A DNA stretch of 64,000 bases from positions 2,170,001-2,234,000 of the forward strand of contig OZ244956.1 in NCBI GenBank assembly GCA_965222505.1, in the 5' to 3' direction. This stretch comes from G965222505 sp965222505 (GTDB lineage Bacteria; Bacteroidota; Rhodothermia; Rhodothermales; DATKEJ01). Below the pieces are notes generated by a model. The model was not told where the DNA came from. It saw only the letters and a program-made list of their open reading frames with translations, and ran no database searches. Both the position numbers and the translations under genes were made by a program. This document shows positions 26,379 through 34,850 of this stretch, piece by piece. The number at the start of each line of letters is the position of its first letter. The stretch's first letter is position 1.

Positions 26379-27635
26379 CGTTCTTTGACAATTTGTGTGA
26401 TTTAGGCCGTCGCCATGAGAATGCGCAGCCGCATGTGCTCAAAGTTCGACAGACCAAACGAGATCCGTTTGAAATAGCGCAAATAGTTGTTCAAGCCCTC
26501 CGTGACAGCATTGCTGATCCTGAGCCTAGCATAGGCCGCAATCGGTTTGAACCAGTTGCGCAAGGTCTTAATGAAGCCATCAAGATAGCCATTGCCTACC
26601 GCCTCTGCCTGTGTGATCCAATGCTGCAACCGGGTCTGCAAGCTATGTGCCCCTGAGACAGCATCAAACAAGGCATTGAATTGGTTACGTAAGTCGTAGA
26701 CCTGCGCCAAGAGCGGGGATTTGCACAAAGCGGCCTGAATATCACTTTGCTCCGAGGTGCTACAACGCTCCGGGCGCTTAAACAACATCCACTTGATCCC
26801 CTTGAAGACGGTCTCGTCTTTGTCTTCCCGACGCAAGTGCCGACGAAGCTGGTCAAGTACTTGATTCAACGCTTTGACTACATGAAAACGATCAATGACA
26901 ATCACAGCATTCGAAAAACAGGTCTGCGCTACCTCATAGTACGGCTTCCACATATCGCAACTGACCCCCCGGATCTGCCGACAGAAAGCCGGACCAAGTG
27001 ATTGAAAATGTTTCATTAAGGTCGCCTTCTTACGATCTGGCAAGACATCGAGTTGGGTGCCACGATCTAGGTCTGTCAACACACAAACAAAGTCGCCTTT
27101 GCCTTTACGATGGGCGATTTCATCAATGCCAAGCCGACGCACACGGGCATAGCGACTCGGCAGATCGAGTTGTTCTTCGGCCATCTGGTAGTACAAGCGC
27201 TCAACGGTCTTATGACTCAAATTGACGAGGGCTGCCACTTCGGTAAAAGGCTGTTTGGCACATAAGAGAAAGATCCATTTAGCCTGACGGCGTGTATACG
27301 TTTTTCCAGGCATGATCCAATCCGGCGTCGCTGTGAAGTAGCGCTGGCACTGTGGACAGACCAACTGCGGAATACGAAGATGGAGCCAGACTTCTTTGCC
27401 CGAGATGCTCAGGTCCTGCACCTGGCGATCATCATACTGATTGACCGTGGCCGTTTCTTGACCACAGCGCGGACAAGGTTGTGGCGCAACGGCAACGTCT
27501 GCATAGATGGTGATGCGTTGACTGGCGGTATGTACATTGGTGACCTTAAGCCGAGCTAGGGCCAGCAGGTCTTGGTAGAAAAGCTGCGTATTCATAGGAT
27601 CAAACTACTACCACCACACAAATTGTCAAAGAACC
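26379..27635 (-). mobile_element. ISL3-family insertion sequence, complete
   Basis: About 1257 bp. The 20-bp perfect terminal inverted repeat GTTCTTTGACAATTTGTGTG is at 26380-26399 and, inverted, at 27615-27634. The flanking direct repeat AACAAAAA (26371-26378 and 27636-27643; the next C also matches) is the 8-bp target duplication expected of ISL3 elements. One intact transposase gene fills it. Perfect ends and target duplication indicate a recent insertion. Confidence 0.93.
26402..27595 (-). CDS. ISL3-family transposase
   Basis: 397 residues, normal for ISL3. The N-terminal zinc ribbon has CPRCG and CPQC, followed by a helix-turn-helix (QPFTEVAALVNLSHKTVERL). The DDE domain has GIDEIAHRKG (first Asp), SCDMWKPYYEV (second Asp) and SNAVTEGLNNYLRYFKRISF (Glu). 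There is no frameshift or internal stop, so it is probably active. It acts on the 20-bp ends described for the element. Confidence 0.95.
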   Translation of the reverse strand: MNTQLFYQDLLALARLKVTNVHTASQRITIYADVAVAPQPCPRCGQETATVNQYDDRQVQDLSISGKEVWLHLRIPQLVCPQCQRYFTATPDWIMPGKTYTRRQAKWIFLLCAKQPFTEVAALVNLSHKTVERLYYQMAEEQLDLPSRYARVRRLGIDEIAHRKGKGDFVCVLTDLDRGTQLDVLPDRKKATLMKHFQSLGPAFCRQIRGVSCDMWKPYYEVAQTCFSNAVIVIDRFHVVKALNQVLDQLRRHLRREDKDETVFKGIKWMLFKRPERCSTSEQSDIQAALCKSPLLAQVYDLRNQFNALFDAVSGAHSLQTRLQHWITQAEAVGNGYLDGFIKTLRNWFKPIAAYARLRISNAVTEGLNNYLRYFKRISFGLSNFEHMRLRILMATA

Positions 27636-27758
27636 AACAAAAACAGGGAATAGACGGGCAAAAGACATGGGGATAGGGTAAAAGGGTTGGTAGATAAACA
27701 AATCACAGCGTGGTACGGGATGACCGAGCGATTCGTTGCCCCGCAGGCCTACGGTTTG

Positions 27759-27807
27759 TTGTGTGATGCGTGATGCATGTTGCGTGATGCCTGATTACAC
27801 GCAACAT
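27759..27807. repeat. Heptamer array (TGCGTGA type) with hairpin
   Basis: Units TGTGTGA, TGCGTGA, TGCATGT, TGCGTGA and TGCCTGA. ATGTTGCGTG (27777-27786) and CACGCAACAT (27798-27807) are perfect 10-bp arms around 11 bases. It lies 3' of the LytTR gene and may act as a weak terminator; there is no long T-run. Confidence 0.6.
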
Positions 27808-27845
27808 CTTATAATAGCTTGCACAACGATATTGAAGAACGGGTA

Positions 27846-28652
27846 TTACCCCGGAGGTTGGGCAAAGACGGTGCTGATGCGGTCCCGATAGCTCCGGCTG
27901 ATTTTGAGCCGGGTGCCGTCGTGCAGGACGGCGATGGCGCCGCCGTGAAAGTGGGGCATGATTTCCTTGATCCGCTCGGTATTGATGATGGTGGAGCGGT
28001 GGATGCGCATGAACCGTTTGGGATCCAGCCGCCGTTCCAGGTTGGAGAGGCTCTCGCGGAGCAGATGGGATTTGGCTCCCAGGTGCAGCCGCACGTAGAC
28101 CCCCTCGGCCTCAATCCAGTCGATTTGCTCGGTCTCAACAAAAAACAGCCGTCCGCTGATTTTGAGCACCAACCGGCGCGTGTATGTCGGTGGTGTATCG
28201 GCTTCGGTTTGGGGCACGTCGCTGGTTTGCTTGTAACTCTGCAACAACGACAGAAGCCGATCGCTGTAGTCCTGAATCTTGTCTTCCCGAATCCGGCGGC
28301 GGGCACGTTCGACGGCCCGTTTGAACCGATCGTCGCTGAAGGGTTTCAGCAGGTAGTCGATGGCGTTGGCATCGAAGGCATCGACGGCGTAGCGGTCATA
28401 GGCCGTCACAAATATGATGGCCGGTGGCGGCGTATCGGCGAGGCGTTCAATGACATCAAAGCCATTGACCTCTTTCATCTGGATGTCCAGAAATACCAAC
28501 TGGGGGATAGCTTTGCGGATGACGGCCACGGCTTCCGCGCCGCCGGCACACTCGCCGATCAGGTCCAGGTCCGTTTCCTGGGCCATAAGTTTTTTCAGGC
28601 GGCGGCGGGCCAGTTGTTCATCATCGACGATCAGCGTTTTGATTTTTTCCAT
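27846..28652 (-). CDS. LytTR-family response regulator
   Basis: About 268 residues from ATG 28652 (MEKIKTLIVDDEQLARRRLK). The receiver domain has the acidic pair DD at 10-11, the phospho-acceptor D56 in LVFLDIQM, T84 in FVTAYD and K in YLLKPFSD. The C-terminal LytTR DNA-binding domain (about 163-268) shows VETEQIDWIEAEGVYVRLHL, LERRLDPKRFMRIHRSTIIN and LKISRSYRDRI. It should be phosphorylated by the LytS-type kinase encoded just upstream (4-bp gap). Targets unknown. Confidence 0.93.
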   Translation of the reverse strand: MEKIKTLIVDDEQLARRRLKKLMAQETDLDLIGECAGGAEAVAVIRKAIPQLVFLDIQMKEVNGFDVIERLADTPPPAIIFVTAYDRYAVDAFDANAIDYLLKPFSDDRFKRAVERARRRIREDKIQDYSDRLLSLLQSYKQTSDVPQTEADTPPTYTRRLVLKISGRLFFVETEQIDWIEAEGVYVRLHLGAKSHLLRESLSNLERRLDPKRFMRIHRSTIINTERIKEIMPHFHGGAIAVLHDGTRLKISRSYRDRISTVFAQPPG

Positions 28653-28656
28653 GCTT

Positions 28657-29820
28657 CTACCCAATCACTTCAACGGAATCGGCTTCCGTGTGGAACGGGA
28701 GAACGACGGTAACCATAGCGCCTCCACCTGGGGCATCTCCCAGCTGGAGGCGATGGGTCCGTCCGTAGATTTGATGTAAGCGCTCCCTGGTGTTCTTCAA
28801 CCCGATGCCACTGGCCGACGCCGGGGCGCCGTCGCCCTTACCGAACAGGCCGGGGCCATTGTCGGCCACCTGAAGCGTCAGGATACCATCTTTCTGATGC
28901 CCCCGGATCGTGATTTCGCTGACGGTGCCTTCCGGTGCGGCTCCGTGCTGGATCGCATTTTCAACGAGGGGTTGTAAAATCAGGTTAGGCACCAGTGCAT
29001 CCTGGACCTCTGGATCAATGTCGATCTCAATGTTGAGTTCGCCCTGAAAGCGGATCTGCTGAATATCGAGGTACCGCCGGACGAAGGCCATCTCCTGTGC
29101 CAGGGTGATTTCCTGTTGATCGGCGCGGTCAAGGGTCATGCGGAGCAGTTCGCTGAGTAACACGAGCATGTCTCGCGAGGATTTTACATCCTCGTCCATC
29201 AGCGCAGAAATGGCATGCAGGGTATTGAACAGAAAATGGGGATGCAGTTGCATCTTGAGGGCCTGCACCTGGGCCTTGGCAAGCTGGGCTTCAAGCTGTG
29301 TGGCCCGAATGGCCCGTTGCCGGTACTTCCGGTAGTATTCGTAGGCGTGTGCAATCCCGACCACGGCCAGGTAAATCAGAAAGTCAAACGGCAGGGTGCT
29401 CACGAGCACACGCTGAAAGGTGTTCGTGAAGGTCGTGTCGAACTGCACATTCGGCGAGAGCACGCTAAAGAGGTAGCTGTACGGAATCACCGGCAAACTC
29501 AGGATCACCAGAGCACTGAGCACATGCAAGCCAATGTGCCGCCATTTCCGCGCAGGCTGATCCAGCGGATACCGGCGGGCCAGATACCAGATGATCGGGG
29601 TTTGAATCACCCACATCCACCAGCCCACAAAGGTCATGATCACCAAGGTCGATTCAATCGGTCGATCATCCAGATAATTCAGGATATAGTATCGCCCGAC
29701 GTAAAAAACGCCCACCAGGGTCCAGAACCCGAACACCATGGCCCACCGGACCTTGTTGTTTTGCAACCACATTTCGGGCTGTTCTTCTGTATTAAGGGAT
29801 GGTGAAAGGGTACTATCCAT
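28657..29820 (-). CDS. LytS-type sensor histidine kinase
   Basis: About 387 residues from ATG 29820. Four predicted membrane helices (around WAMVFGFWTLVGVFYVGRYY, LVIMTFVGWWMWVIQTPIIW, IGLHVLSALVILSLPVIPYS and LPFDFLIYLAVVGIAHAYEY) precede a coiled linker. The His_kinase domain has the phospho-acceptor motif LHPHFLFNTLHA, and the ATPase has NLILQPLVENAIQHG and DNGPGL. The start overlaps the stop of the CDF exporter gene by eight bases, so kinase and exporter are translationally coupled. Metal stress as its signal is an inference from that coupling. Confidence 0.92.
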   Translation of the reverse strand: MDSTLSPSLNTEEQPEMWLQNNKVRWAMVFGFWTLVGVFYVGRYYILNYLDDRPIESTLVIMTFVGWWMWVIQTPIIWYLARRYPLDQPARKWRHIGLHVLSALVILSLPVIPYSYLFSVLSPNVQFDTTFTNTFQRVLVSTLPFDFLIYLAVVGIAHAYEYYRKYRQRAIRATQLEAQLAKAQVQALKMQLHPHFLFNTLHAISALMDEDVKSSRDMLVLLSELLRMTLDRADQQEITLAQEMAFVRRYLDIQQIRFQGELNIEIDIDPEVQDALVPNLILQPLVENAIQHGAAPEGTVSEITIRGHQKDGILTLQVADNGPGLFGKGDGAPASASGIGLKNTRERLHQIYGRTHRLQLGDAPGGGAMVTVVLPFHTEADSVEVIG

Positions 29821-30826
29821 GCGTGTGCATTGGTTCGGGTGCTGCGGCCGGCTCAAAACATTCGTCCATTGCCGCGCCGGCACAGGGGTCAAACTCAAAT
29901 TCCAACGTCGAATGGCCGACGCCGAACTGTGTTTTAAGGGTGTGCTTGATTTTCTGTTTGATGGCCTCCATATCCTCCCAGTCCTGCTTGTTAATCAGCA
30001 CATGCGCTTCCAGGGCCAGATGGGCCTCATCGAGTTGCCACGCATGAACGTGGTGCATCCCCTGCACCCCCGACAACCCCTCCACGGCCTGTACCACCTC
30101 CTTTACATCGAGGTGCGCCGGGGTCCCTTCCATCAGGATATTCAACGTTTGCTTGAGCATCCCGTAAGCGTGCCAGATGATGTAGAGTGAGATGAACACC
30201 GTCAGGATGGGGTCGAGCAGGTAAACGCCGTACTGCCAGATCAATATCCCGCCGATGACCACCCCCACAGAAGACAGGGCATCGGTGATAATGTGCAAGT
30301 AGGCACTGCGGATGTTCAGGCTATGACGGGCCTCCCGAAAAAGCAACAACGCCGTCCCCACATTGGCCAGGAGGCCGATGATCGCTACGACGAGCATGAT
30401 TGGGCCATCGACGGGTTGCGGGTCCAGAAAACGTTCCACTGCCTCCTTGATCAGAAAAAGCGCAATCAGGATGAGCGTAATCAGGTTGACGAATGCGCCG
30501 ATGATTTCGGCCCGGCGGTAGCCAAAAGTCTTCCGCGCATTGGGCCGCCGTCCGGCGATGCGATGGGCCACATAACTGGTGGCCAGCGAAGCCGTATCGC
30601 TCAGGTTGTGCAGCGCATCAGAAATCAGCGCAAGGCTCCCCGACCAAATGCCCCCCACCACCTCGGCAATGGTGATGATGAGGTTGAGCACCACAGCCCC
30701 CAACAACTTCAGCCCGCTTTTGGGGCTGGGGTGATGGTGGCCACAGGGGCCAGCATGGGCGTCAGACGAATGATCGTCAGAGCTATGGTGAATGTGGAGC
30801 AACAATAGATAATTGTCGATTGTCAA
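29813..30826 (-). CDS. Cation diffusion facilitator (CzcD/ZitB-type) metal exporter
   Basis: About 337 residues. Six membrane helices; the metal site is DALHNLSD in helix 2 and HIITDALSSVG in helix 5. The N-terminus is His-rich (HIHHSSDDHSSDAH, CGHHH) and the cytosolic C-terminal domain has GVQGMHHVHAW and ALEAHV. It exports Zn2+ or related divalent ions in exchange for protons. No ATG exists at the 5' end: the frame opens with TTG 30826 inside a heptamer array, and TTG 30805 or 30802 are alternatives. First gene of the CDF-LytS-LytTR operon. Confidence 0.92.
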   Translation of the reverse strand: MTIDNYLLLLHIHHSSDDHSSDAHAGPCGHHHPSPKSGLKLLGAVVLNLIITIAEVVGGIWSGSLALISDALHNLSDTASLATSYVAHRIAGRRPNARKTFGYRRAEIIGAFVNLITLILIALFLIKEAVERFLDPQPVDGPIMLVVAIIGLLANVGTALLLFREARHSLNIRSAYLHIITDALSSVGVVIGGILIWQYGVYLLDPILTVFISLYIIWHAYGMLKQTLNILMEGTPAHLDVKEVVQAVEGLSGVQGMHHVHAWQLDEAHLALEAHVLINKQDWEDMEAIKQKIKHTLKTQFGVGHSTLEFEFDPCAGAAMDECFEPAAAPEPMHTHG

Positions 30827-30899
30827 TTGTCAATTGTCAATTGTCAATTTGTCTTTCTCATTGACCATTGACAATCGACCATTGACCATTGACCATTAT
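30809..30899. repeat. 85-bp heptamer hairpin element, copy B
   Basis: The reverse complement matches 17676-17761 nearly base for base: ATGGTCA units, GAGAAAGACAAA centre, then four ATTGACA units ending ATCGACAATT. It covers the leader and first possible start codon of the CDF gene, just as copy A abuts hisG. Confidence 0.85.
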
Positions 30900-30976
30900 A
30901 CAACCGTCAATCAGGCAGGGGGTCTGAAATGATTAATAACGTAACAGAACGGCTATGGATGCAAATTCCATGTTCC

Positions 30977-32275
30977 CTACGCCTGCTTCCCTGTTCCGAG
31001 TGCCCGGTCTAACTGCTCCAGCAACAGATCGGCATGTTCAATGCCGAACACCAGCGGAGGCTTGATTTTGATGACGTTGTGCAGGGGGCCGTCGGTGCTG
31101 AGCAGGATGCCAGCGGCTTTCATTTGATCGACCAGATCGGAGGCTTCGGTGGCAGCGGGTTCCAGCGTTTCCCGATCCCGTACCAATTCTACACCGATGA
31201 ACAGGCCCAACCCGCGTACATCCCCAATGATTGTATACCGGTCCATCAGACGACGTAAACCGGCCTGAAGATAATCCCCCACGGCTTGCGCGTGCGCTTG
31301 AAGCCCTTCGTCTTCAATCACATCCAGCACGGCCAGTCCTACCGCGCAGGAGACCGGGTTGCCGCCGAACGTGTTGAAATACTCCATCCCGTTGTTGAAG
31401 GCCTTTGCGATTTCAGGCGTCGTAACCACGGCGGCCAGCGGGTGCCCATTGCCAATGGGTTTGCCCATCGTGACGACGTCCGGCACCACGTTTTGCGTCT
31501 CGAATCCCCAGAACTGTTCGCCTACCCGCCCAAACCCGACCTGCACCTCATCGGCAATGCACACCCCATCGGCTGCCCGAACGTGTTCGTAGACGTGGGC
31601 CAGGTAGCCGTTGGGCAACACGATTTGCCCACCGCAACTCAGCAAGGATTCACCGATGAATGCTGCGGGACGAATCGTTTCCAGCACATGCCCGGCTTGC
31701 GCGGCGTACCGGCGGCCCGCTTCGGGGTTGTCGGAGGGATAAGGACCACGGTAGACATCCGGCATATGCAGGACGTGTGTGTGCGGTGGTGCCCCGGCGC
31801 CACCCGGTCCATCGAATTTGTACGGGCTGATCTCAATGAGGGCCGTCGTGTGCCCGTGGTAGGCTCCATCAATGACGAGGACATCTTTTTCCCCGGTGTA
31901 CGTCCGGGCCAGTCGAAGGGCCAAGTCATTGGCTTCACTACCGGAATTGACGAAGAAACAGACCGAAAGCGGGTCCGGCAAGGTGGCTGTCAGGCGCTCG
32001 GCGTAGGCCACCAGATGATCGTGCAGATATCGGGTATTCGTGTTGAGTACGGCCATCTGCTGCTGGGCCGCATCCACCACCCGTGGATGGCAGTGCCCCA
32101 CGTGACATACGTTATTGACGCAGTCCAGAAAGGGGCGGCCGGCTTCATCGTACAAAAACACCCCCTCGCCCCGCATGATTTTGAGCGGTTCGCGATAGGA
32201 AATACTTAGCGACGGCCCAATGTGCCGTTGGCGCAGGTCCAGGATTTCGTCTTTGGAGCGCAAGACGGTGGTCAT
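30977..32275 (-). CDS. Class III aminotransferase-fold enzyme, probable phosphohydroxylysine phospholyase
   Basis: 432 residues. PLP-enzyme class III signature: NSGSEANDLALRLAR, GAYHGHTTALIEISPYKF, IADEVQVGFGRVG with D242, and the PLP lysine K272 in TMGKPIGNGHP. The SPYKF and PDVYRGPYPSD segments resemble the AGXT2L-type phospholyases that remove phosphate and ammonia from phosphoethanolamine or 5-phosphohydroxylysine. The adjacent APH-type kinase overlaps its start by one base (TGATG). Kinase plus phospholyase is the known hydroxylysine breakdown pair, so that substrate is favoured over ordinary transamination. Confidence 0.8.
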   Translation of the reverse strand: MTTVLRSKDEILDLRQRHIGPSLSISYREPLKIMRGEGVFLYDEAGRPFLDCVNNVCHVGHCHPRVVDAAQQQMAVLNTNTRYLHDHLVAYAERLTATLPDPLSVCFFVNSGSEANDLALRLARTYTGEKDVLVIDGAYHGHTTALIEISPYKFDGPGGAGAPPHTHVLHMPDVYRGPYPSDNPEAGRRYAAQAGHVLETIRPAAFIGESLLSCGGQIVLPNGYLAHVYEHVRAADGVCIADEVQVGFGRVGEQFWGFETQNVVPDVVTMGKPIGNGHPLAAVVTTPEIAKAFNNGMEYFNTFGGNPVSCAVGLAVLDVIEDEGLQAHAQAVGDYLQAGLRRLMDRYTIIGDVRGLGLFIGVELVRDRETLEPAATEASDLVDQMKAAGILLSTDGPLHNVIKIKPPLVFGIEHADLLLEQLDRALGTGKQA

Positions 32276-33291
32276 CAGGACGCAGGTTGGAGGGCGGATC
32301 GGAATTGGGCTTCAGCCTGTGCGGGGTCTACCGAGGCCAGTTGTTCAAGCACAGCCCACGCCGGACCAGCGGTGGCTTGCCGGTAGGCATTTTCGGGACC
32401 GTCGCGAAGACCGTGGGCGGATTGGGTGACACTTACACAGAGCCGAAGCGCCATCAAGGGAAACAGAACCCGGATTTCAGCATCGGTGAGGGGCCATTCG
32501 GTGTGGTAACCGGCTACAATCTGAGTGGCAGCTGCAAGGGGATCGGCCTGGCCGAGTATGCCATACGCAGCCACGATGGCCGGTTCGCAGACGGTACAGG
32601 TGTAGCCCAGGTCTCCGAAATCAATAACTCCGGCAATGCGGTCCGGTGCATCGGTCTCGACGAGGACGTTGTGCTCGTTGCCGTCGCCGTGAATCACCTG
32701 ATGCCGCAGGGCGGGCAAAACCGGCGCTACATCACGCGCAAAAATCTCGAAAAACCGTTCAACAAGCGCCCTGCGTTCCAGTTCAGGAATAAACACGGTG
32801 CGCGGACGCACGGTGGCTGCATGTTTCAGGTCCCATTCGTGGGGTTCGGCCATCGCCGGATGGGTGTAGGGTTTCAGGCAGGCATCGAGCCGACCGAAAT
32901 ACGCGCCCAGGACGTGGTTGGCTTCCGGCGTATGGGGACCGGCATCCACCCAGAACGTGCCTTCGAGAAAGGAAAGCATGCGTGCATAGTGGCTGAGGTG
33001 GCCGCGCCCCTTGACAGATTGCATGAGCGCCCCGGAAAACGTCGGTACAATACAGGGGCAATTCATCTCCGGATGACGGGCTTCGAGGTAAACAAGGGCC
33101 TGATTCTGTAAATCCAGCGTATCGGCTGAGGTACCGGCACGGGCGATCTTCAACACCCACGCCGATCCATCCTTGGCCACGACCTTAAAATTCTGATCCT
33201 CATACGCGACAAGCGGAGTAAGCTCGCCAGCAATCCCAAAGTGTGTTTGCGCAATTTGGCTTGCTTCTTCGATAGAGAAGGAGGGAGTCAT
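32275..33291 (-). CDS. APH-family small-molecule kinase, probable hydroxylysine kinase
   Basis: 338 residues of the aminoglycoside phosphotransferase/choline kinase fold. It has an N-lobe Lys in SAWVLKIARAG, catalytic loop HQVIHGDGNEHNVLV and metal-binding Asp in AGVIDFGDLGYTC. The length and the E-x-N-F-KV opening fit the hydroxylysine kinase (HYKK/AGPHD1) group. It probably phosphorylates the 5-hydroxyl of hydroxylysine for the phospholyase encoded next. The gene starts four bases after the dehydrogenase gene ends. A homoserine or other hydroxy-amine kinase role cannot be excluded. Confidence 0.78.
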   Translation of the reverse strand: MTPSFSIEEASQIAQTHFGIAGELTPLVAYEDQNFKVVAKDGSAWVLKIARAGTSADTLDLQNQALVYLEARHPEMNCPCIVPTFSGALMQSVKGRGHLSHYARMLSFLEGTFWVDAGPHTPEANHVLGAYFGRLDACLKPYTHPAMAEPHEWDLKHAATVRPRTVFIPELERRALVERFFEIFARDVAPVLPALRHQVIHGDGNEHNVLVETDAPDRIAGVIDFGDLGYTCTVCEPAIVAAYGILGQADPLAAATQIVAGYHTEWPLTDAEIRVLFPLMALRLCVSVTQSAHGLRDGPENAYRQATAGPAWAVLEQLASVDPAQAEAQFRSALQPAS

Positions 33292-33294
33292 ATG

Positions 33295-34560
33295 TCAATC
33301 AAAGCGATCTACGGCCATCAGGTCCAGTGAAATTGAGGCGGCCTTGCGGGCCACTACCTCGGCGGCCAGTTGCCCGCTAACGGCAGCCAGGGACATGCCA
33401 ACCATCGCGTGCCCGGCGGCGATGGTGAGGTTTTCGTAGGCTTTGCTGCGGCCCAAAAACGGTAGGCCATCCGGTGTACAGGGGCGTAGGCCAGCCCAGA
33501 CTTCGGCTTCACGAGCGACCGTATTATCGAAATCAGGGAAATACTGGGGGATGGCGTCCACGATGGCATCTACCCGGCGGCGGGTAATCGACAGGTCCAA
33601 CCCGGCAATTTCCAGCGTGCCTGCAAACCGGACTTGATTGTTCATCATGGGTGTGACGGCCACCTTGCGCTCCGAAAGCAATACGGGGGTTCGGATGGCC
33701 GGAGCCTGCTGTGGTACCGTCATGCTGTAGCCTTTGGCTGGTTGAATGGGCAAACTCAGCTTGAGGTCACGGGCCAAGGCGGGGGTCCAAGACCCGGCGG
33801 CCAACACCACTTCATCAGCCGTAAAATCCCCCTGGTCTGTGCGAATGGTGGTGATGGTCTTTCCCTTTTTGGCAAGACCCTTCACTTCGGTCCCGGCGTG
33901 GAGCGCCACCCCCTGTTCAGCCAGGTACCCCCCCATGGCAGGCATAAACCGATTGGGGGTAAGGTGGGTATCCCGGTGAAAGAAGATGCCGCCTTTGCTA
34001 TCGGGCCGAACGGCTGGTTCGCGTTCGTGGACCTGTTCAGGCGTAAGCAGAGAGACCTCATAGCCGATCTCGTTGGCGATATGAGCTTCTTCGTGGTTGG
34101 CGGCCAGCCCTTTATCGGTGAGAGAGACGTAGAGCAACCCCTGGTTTTCAAATCCGAAATCCATTCCGTCCACATCGGAAAAATGCCGAAAGAGGCGTTG
34201 GCTTTCGAGTCCCATCTCAAACAGCACCGGCGCACAACGCTGCACGTGTTCGGCGTTGCAATGGTTTTGAAACTGCCAGATCCACGCCATCAGATCCTTA
34301 TCTATACGGGGTTTGATGTAAAACGGACTCGATGGATCCATCATCCATTTCATGCCCTGCTTAATGACCCCCGGTGAAGCCAGCGGAATCACGTGCCCTG
34401 GCACAATCCAGCCGGCATTACCCCATGAGCAGGCCCCCCGTTCGCCGATCTCGCCTCGGTCGAATACGGCAACGTCATACCCTTGCTTCTGTAGAAAATA
34501 GGCCGTGCAGAGCCCCACGGCTCCCCCACCGATAATGGCGACCTGCGCATGTTGCTTCAT
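33295..34560 (-). CDS. FAD-dependent D-amino-acid dehydrogenase, probable D-hydroxyproline dehydrogenase
   Basis: 421 residues of the DadA/DAO family. The dinucleotide motif GGGAVG is at 11-16 with the acidic residue in VAVFDRG, and GACSWGNAGWIVPGHVIPLA is typical of DadA-type enzymes. The C-terminal part has GLRPCTPDGLPFLGRSKAYE and AAGHAMVGMSLAAVSGQL. In the hydroxyproline pathway the equivalent enzyme oxidises cis-4-hydroxy-D-proline to a pyrroline carboxylate. The neighbouring epimerase and DHDPS-family lyase support that substrate over D-alanine. First gene after a 290-bp repeat-containing gap. Confidence 0.82.
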   Translation of the reverse strand: MKQHAQVAIIGGGAVGLCTAYFLQKQGYDVAVFDRGEIGERGACSWGNAGWIVPGHVIPLASPGVIKQGMKWMMDPSSPFYIKPRIDKDLMAWIWQFQNHCNAEHVQRCAPVLFEMGLESQRLFRHFSDVDGMDFGFENQGLLYVSLTDKGLAANHEEAHIANEIGYEVSLLTPEQVHEREPAVRPDSKGGIFFHRDTHLTPNRFMPAMGGYLAEQGVALHAGTEVKGLAKKGKTITTIRTDQGDFTADEVVLAAGSWTPALARDLKLSLPIQPAKGYSMTVPQQAPAIRTPVLLSERKVAVTPMMNNQVRFAGTLEIAGLDLSITRRRVDAIVDAIPQYFPDFDNTVAREAEVWAGLRPCTPDGLPFLGRSKAYENLTIAAGHAMVGMSLAAVSGQLAAEVVARKAASISLDLMAVDRFD

Positions 34561-34850
34561 GGATGGTGTTGGTTTGATGCAGAAAACCGGAAACTACGAC
34601 GTTTGGAAGATAATCTTGTCGGCGACCCAAGCCAACCGATTATTCTCGAAAAGGACGGACGATCCTCGTGATCGCCCCGCACCTTCCGGGGGGAGGCCAC
34701 ATTGGAACCAACCTTGGGAAATAATCTCGTCGTCGGCCCAAAACGACCACAAGTTCCATGAACGCATAGGGCTTTATGGTTGAGGGAGCCGCTTTCTTGA
34801 AGGGCGATCACGAGGATCGCCCCTCCCGGGGGGCGTTTTTATGAAAGGGG
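34561..34850. repeat. Operon gap with two GGGCGATC-family hairpins (copies 3 and 4)
   Basis: Copy 3 (34657-34677) has the left arm altered to GGACGATC; copy 4 has perfect arms GGGCGATC (34802-34809) and GATCGCCC (34815-34822). The copies are inverted relative to each other. Two imperfect direct repeats (TGGAAGATAATCTTGTCGG and TGGGAAATAATCTCGTCG) also occur here. On the + strand CGCCCC-TCCCGG-GGGGCG followed by TTTTT (34819-34840) resembles a terminator. The gap splits the hydroxyproline/hydroxylysine cluster and may lower expression of the three distal genes. Confidence 0.65.

Larger units (their letters stand above)
25915..27668 (-). pseudogene. NTF2/SnoaL-like secreted protein interrupted by ISL3 element
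   Basis: The 3' part (25915-26370) encodes QTPEAEVRTVIDQLFDGMRA, HPSADLHTTAFREGRPF and DGWQILNLTDSRRREGCDLP, an NTF2-like (lumazine-binding-like) domain. The 5' part is beyond the insertion element: removing 26379-27635 and one target duplication joins ATG 27668 in frame to give MSFARLFPVFVLMVLFAG, a proper signal peptide. The ancestral protein was about 162 residues and secreted. The insertion falls within the signal sequence, so the present gene can only make a non-exported fragment, or none. The surviving frame reaches into the element end. Confidence 0.85.

Noticed and set aside
26291..26656. + strand frame across the left end of the ISL3 element
   Set aside because: Runs antisense to the transposase and crosses the insertion junction; chance frame.
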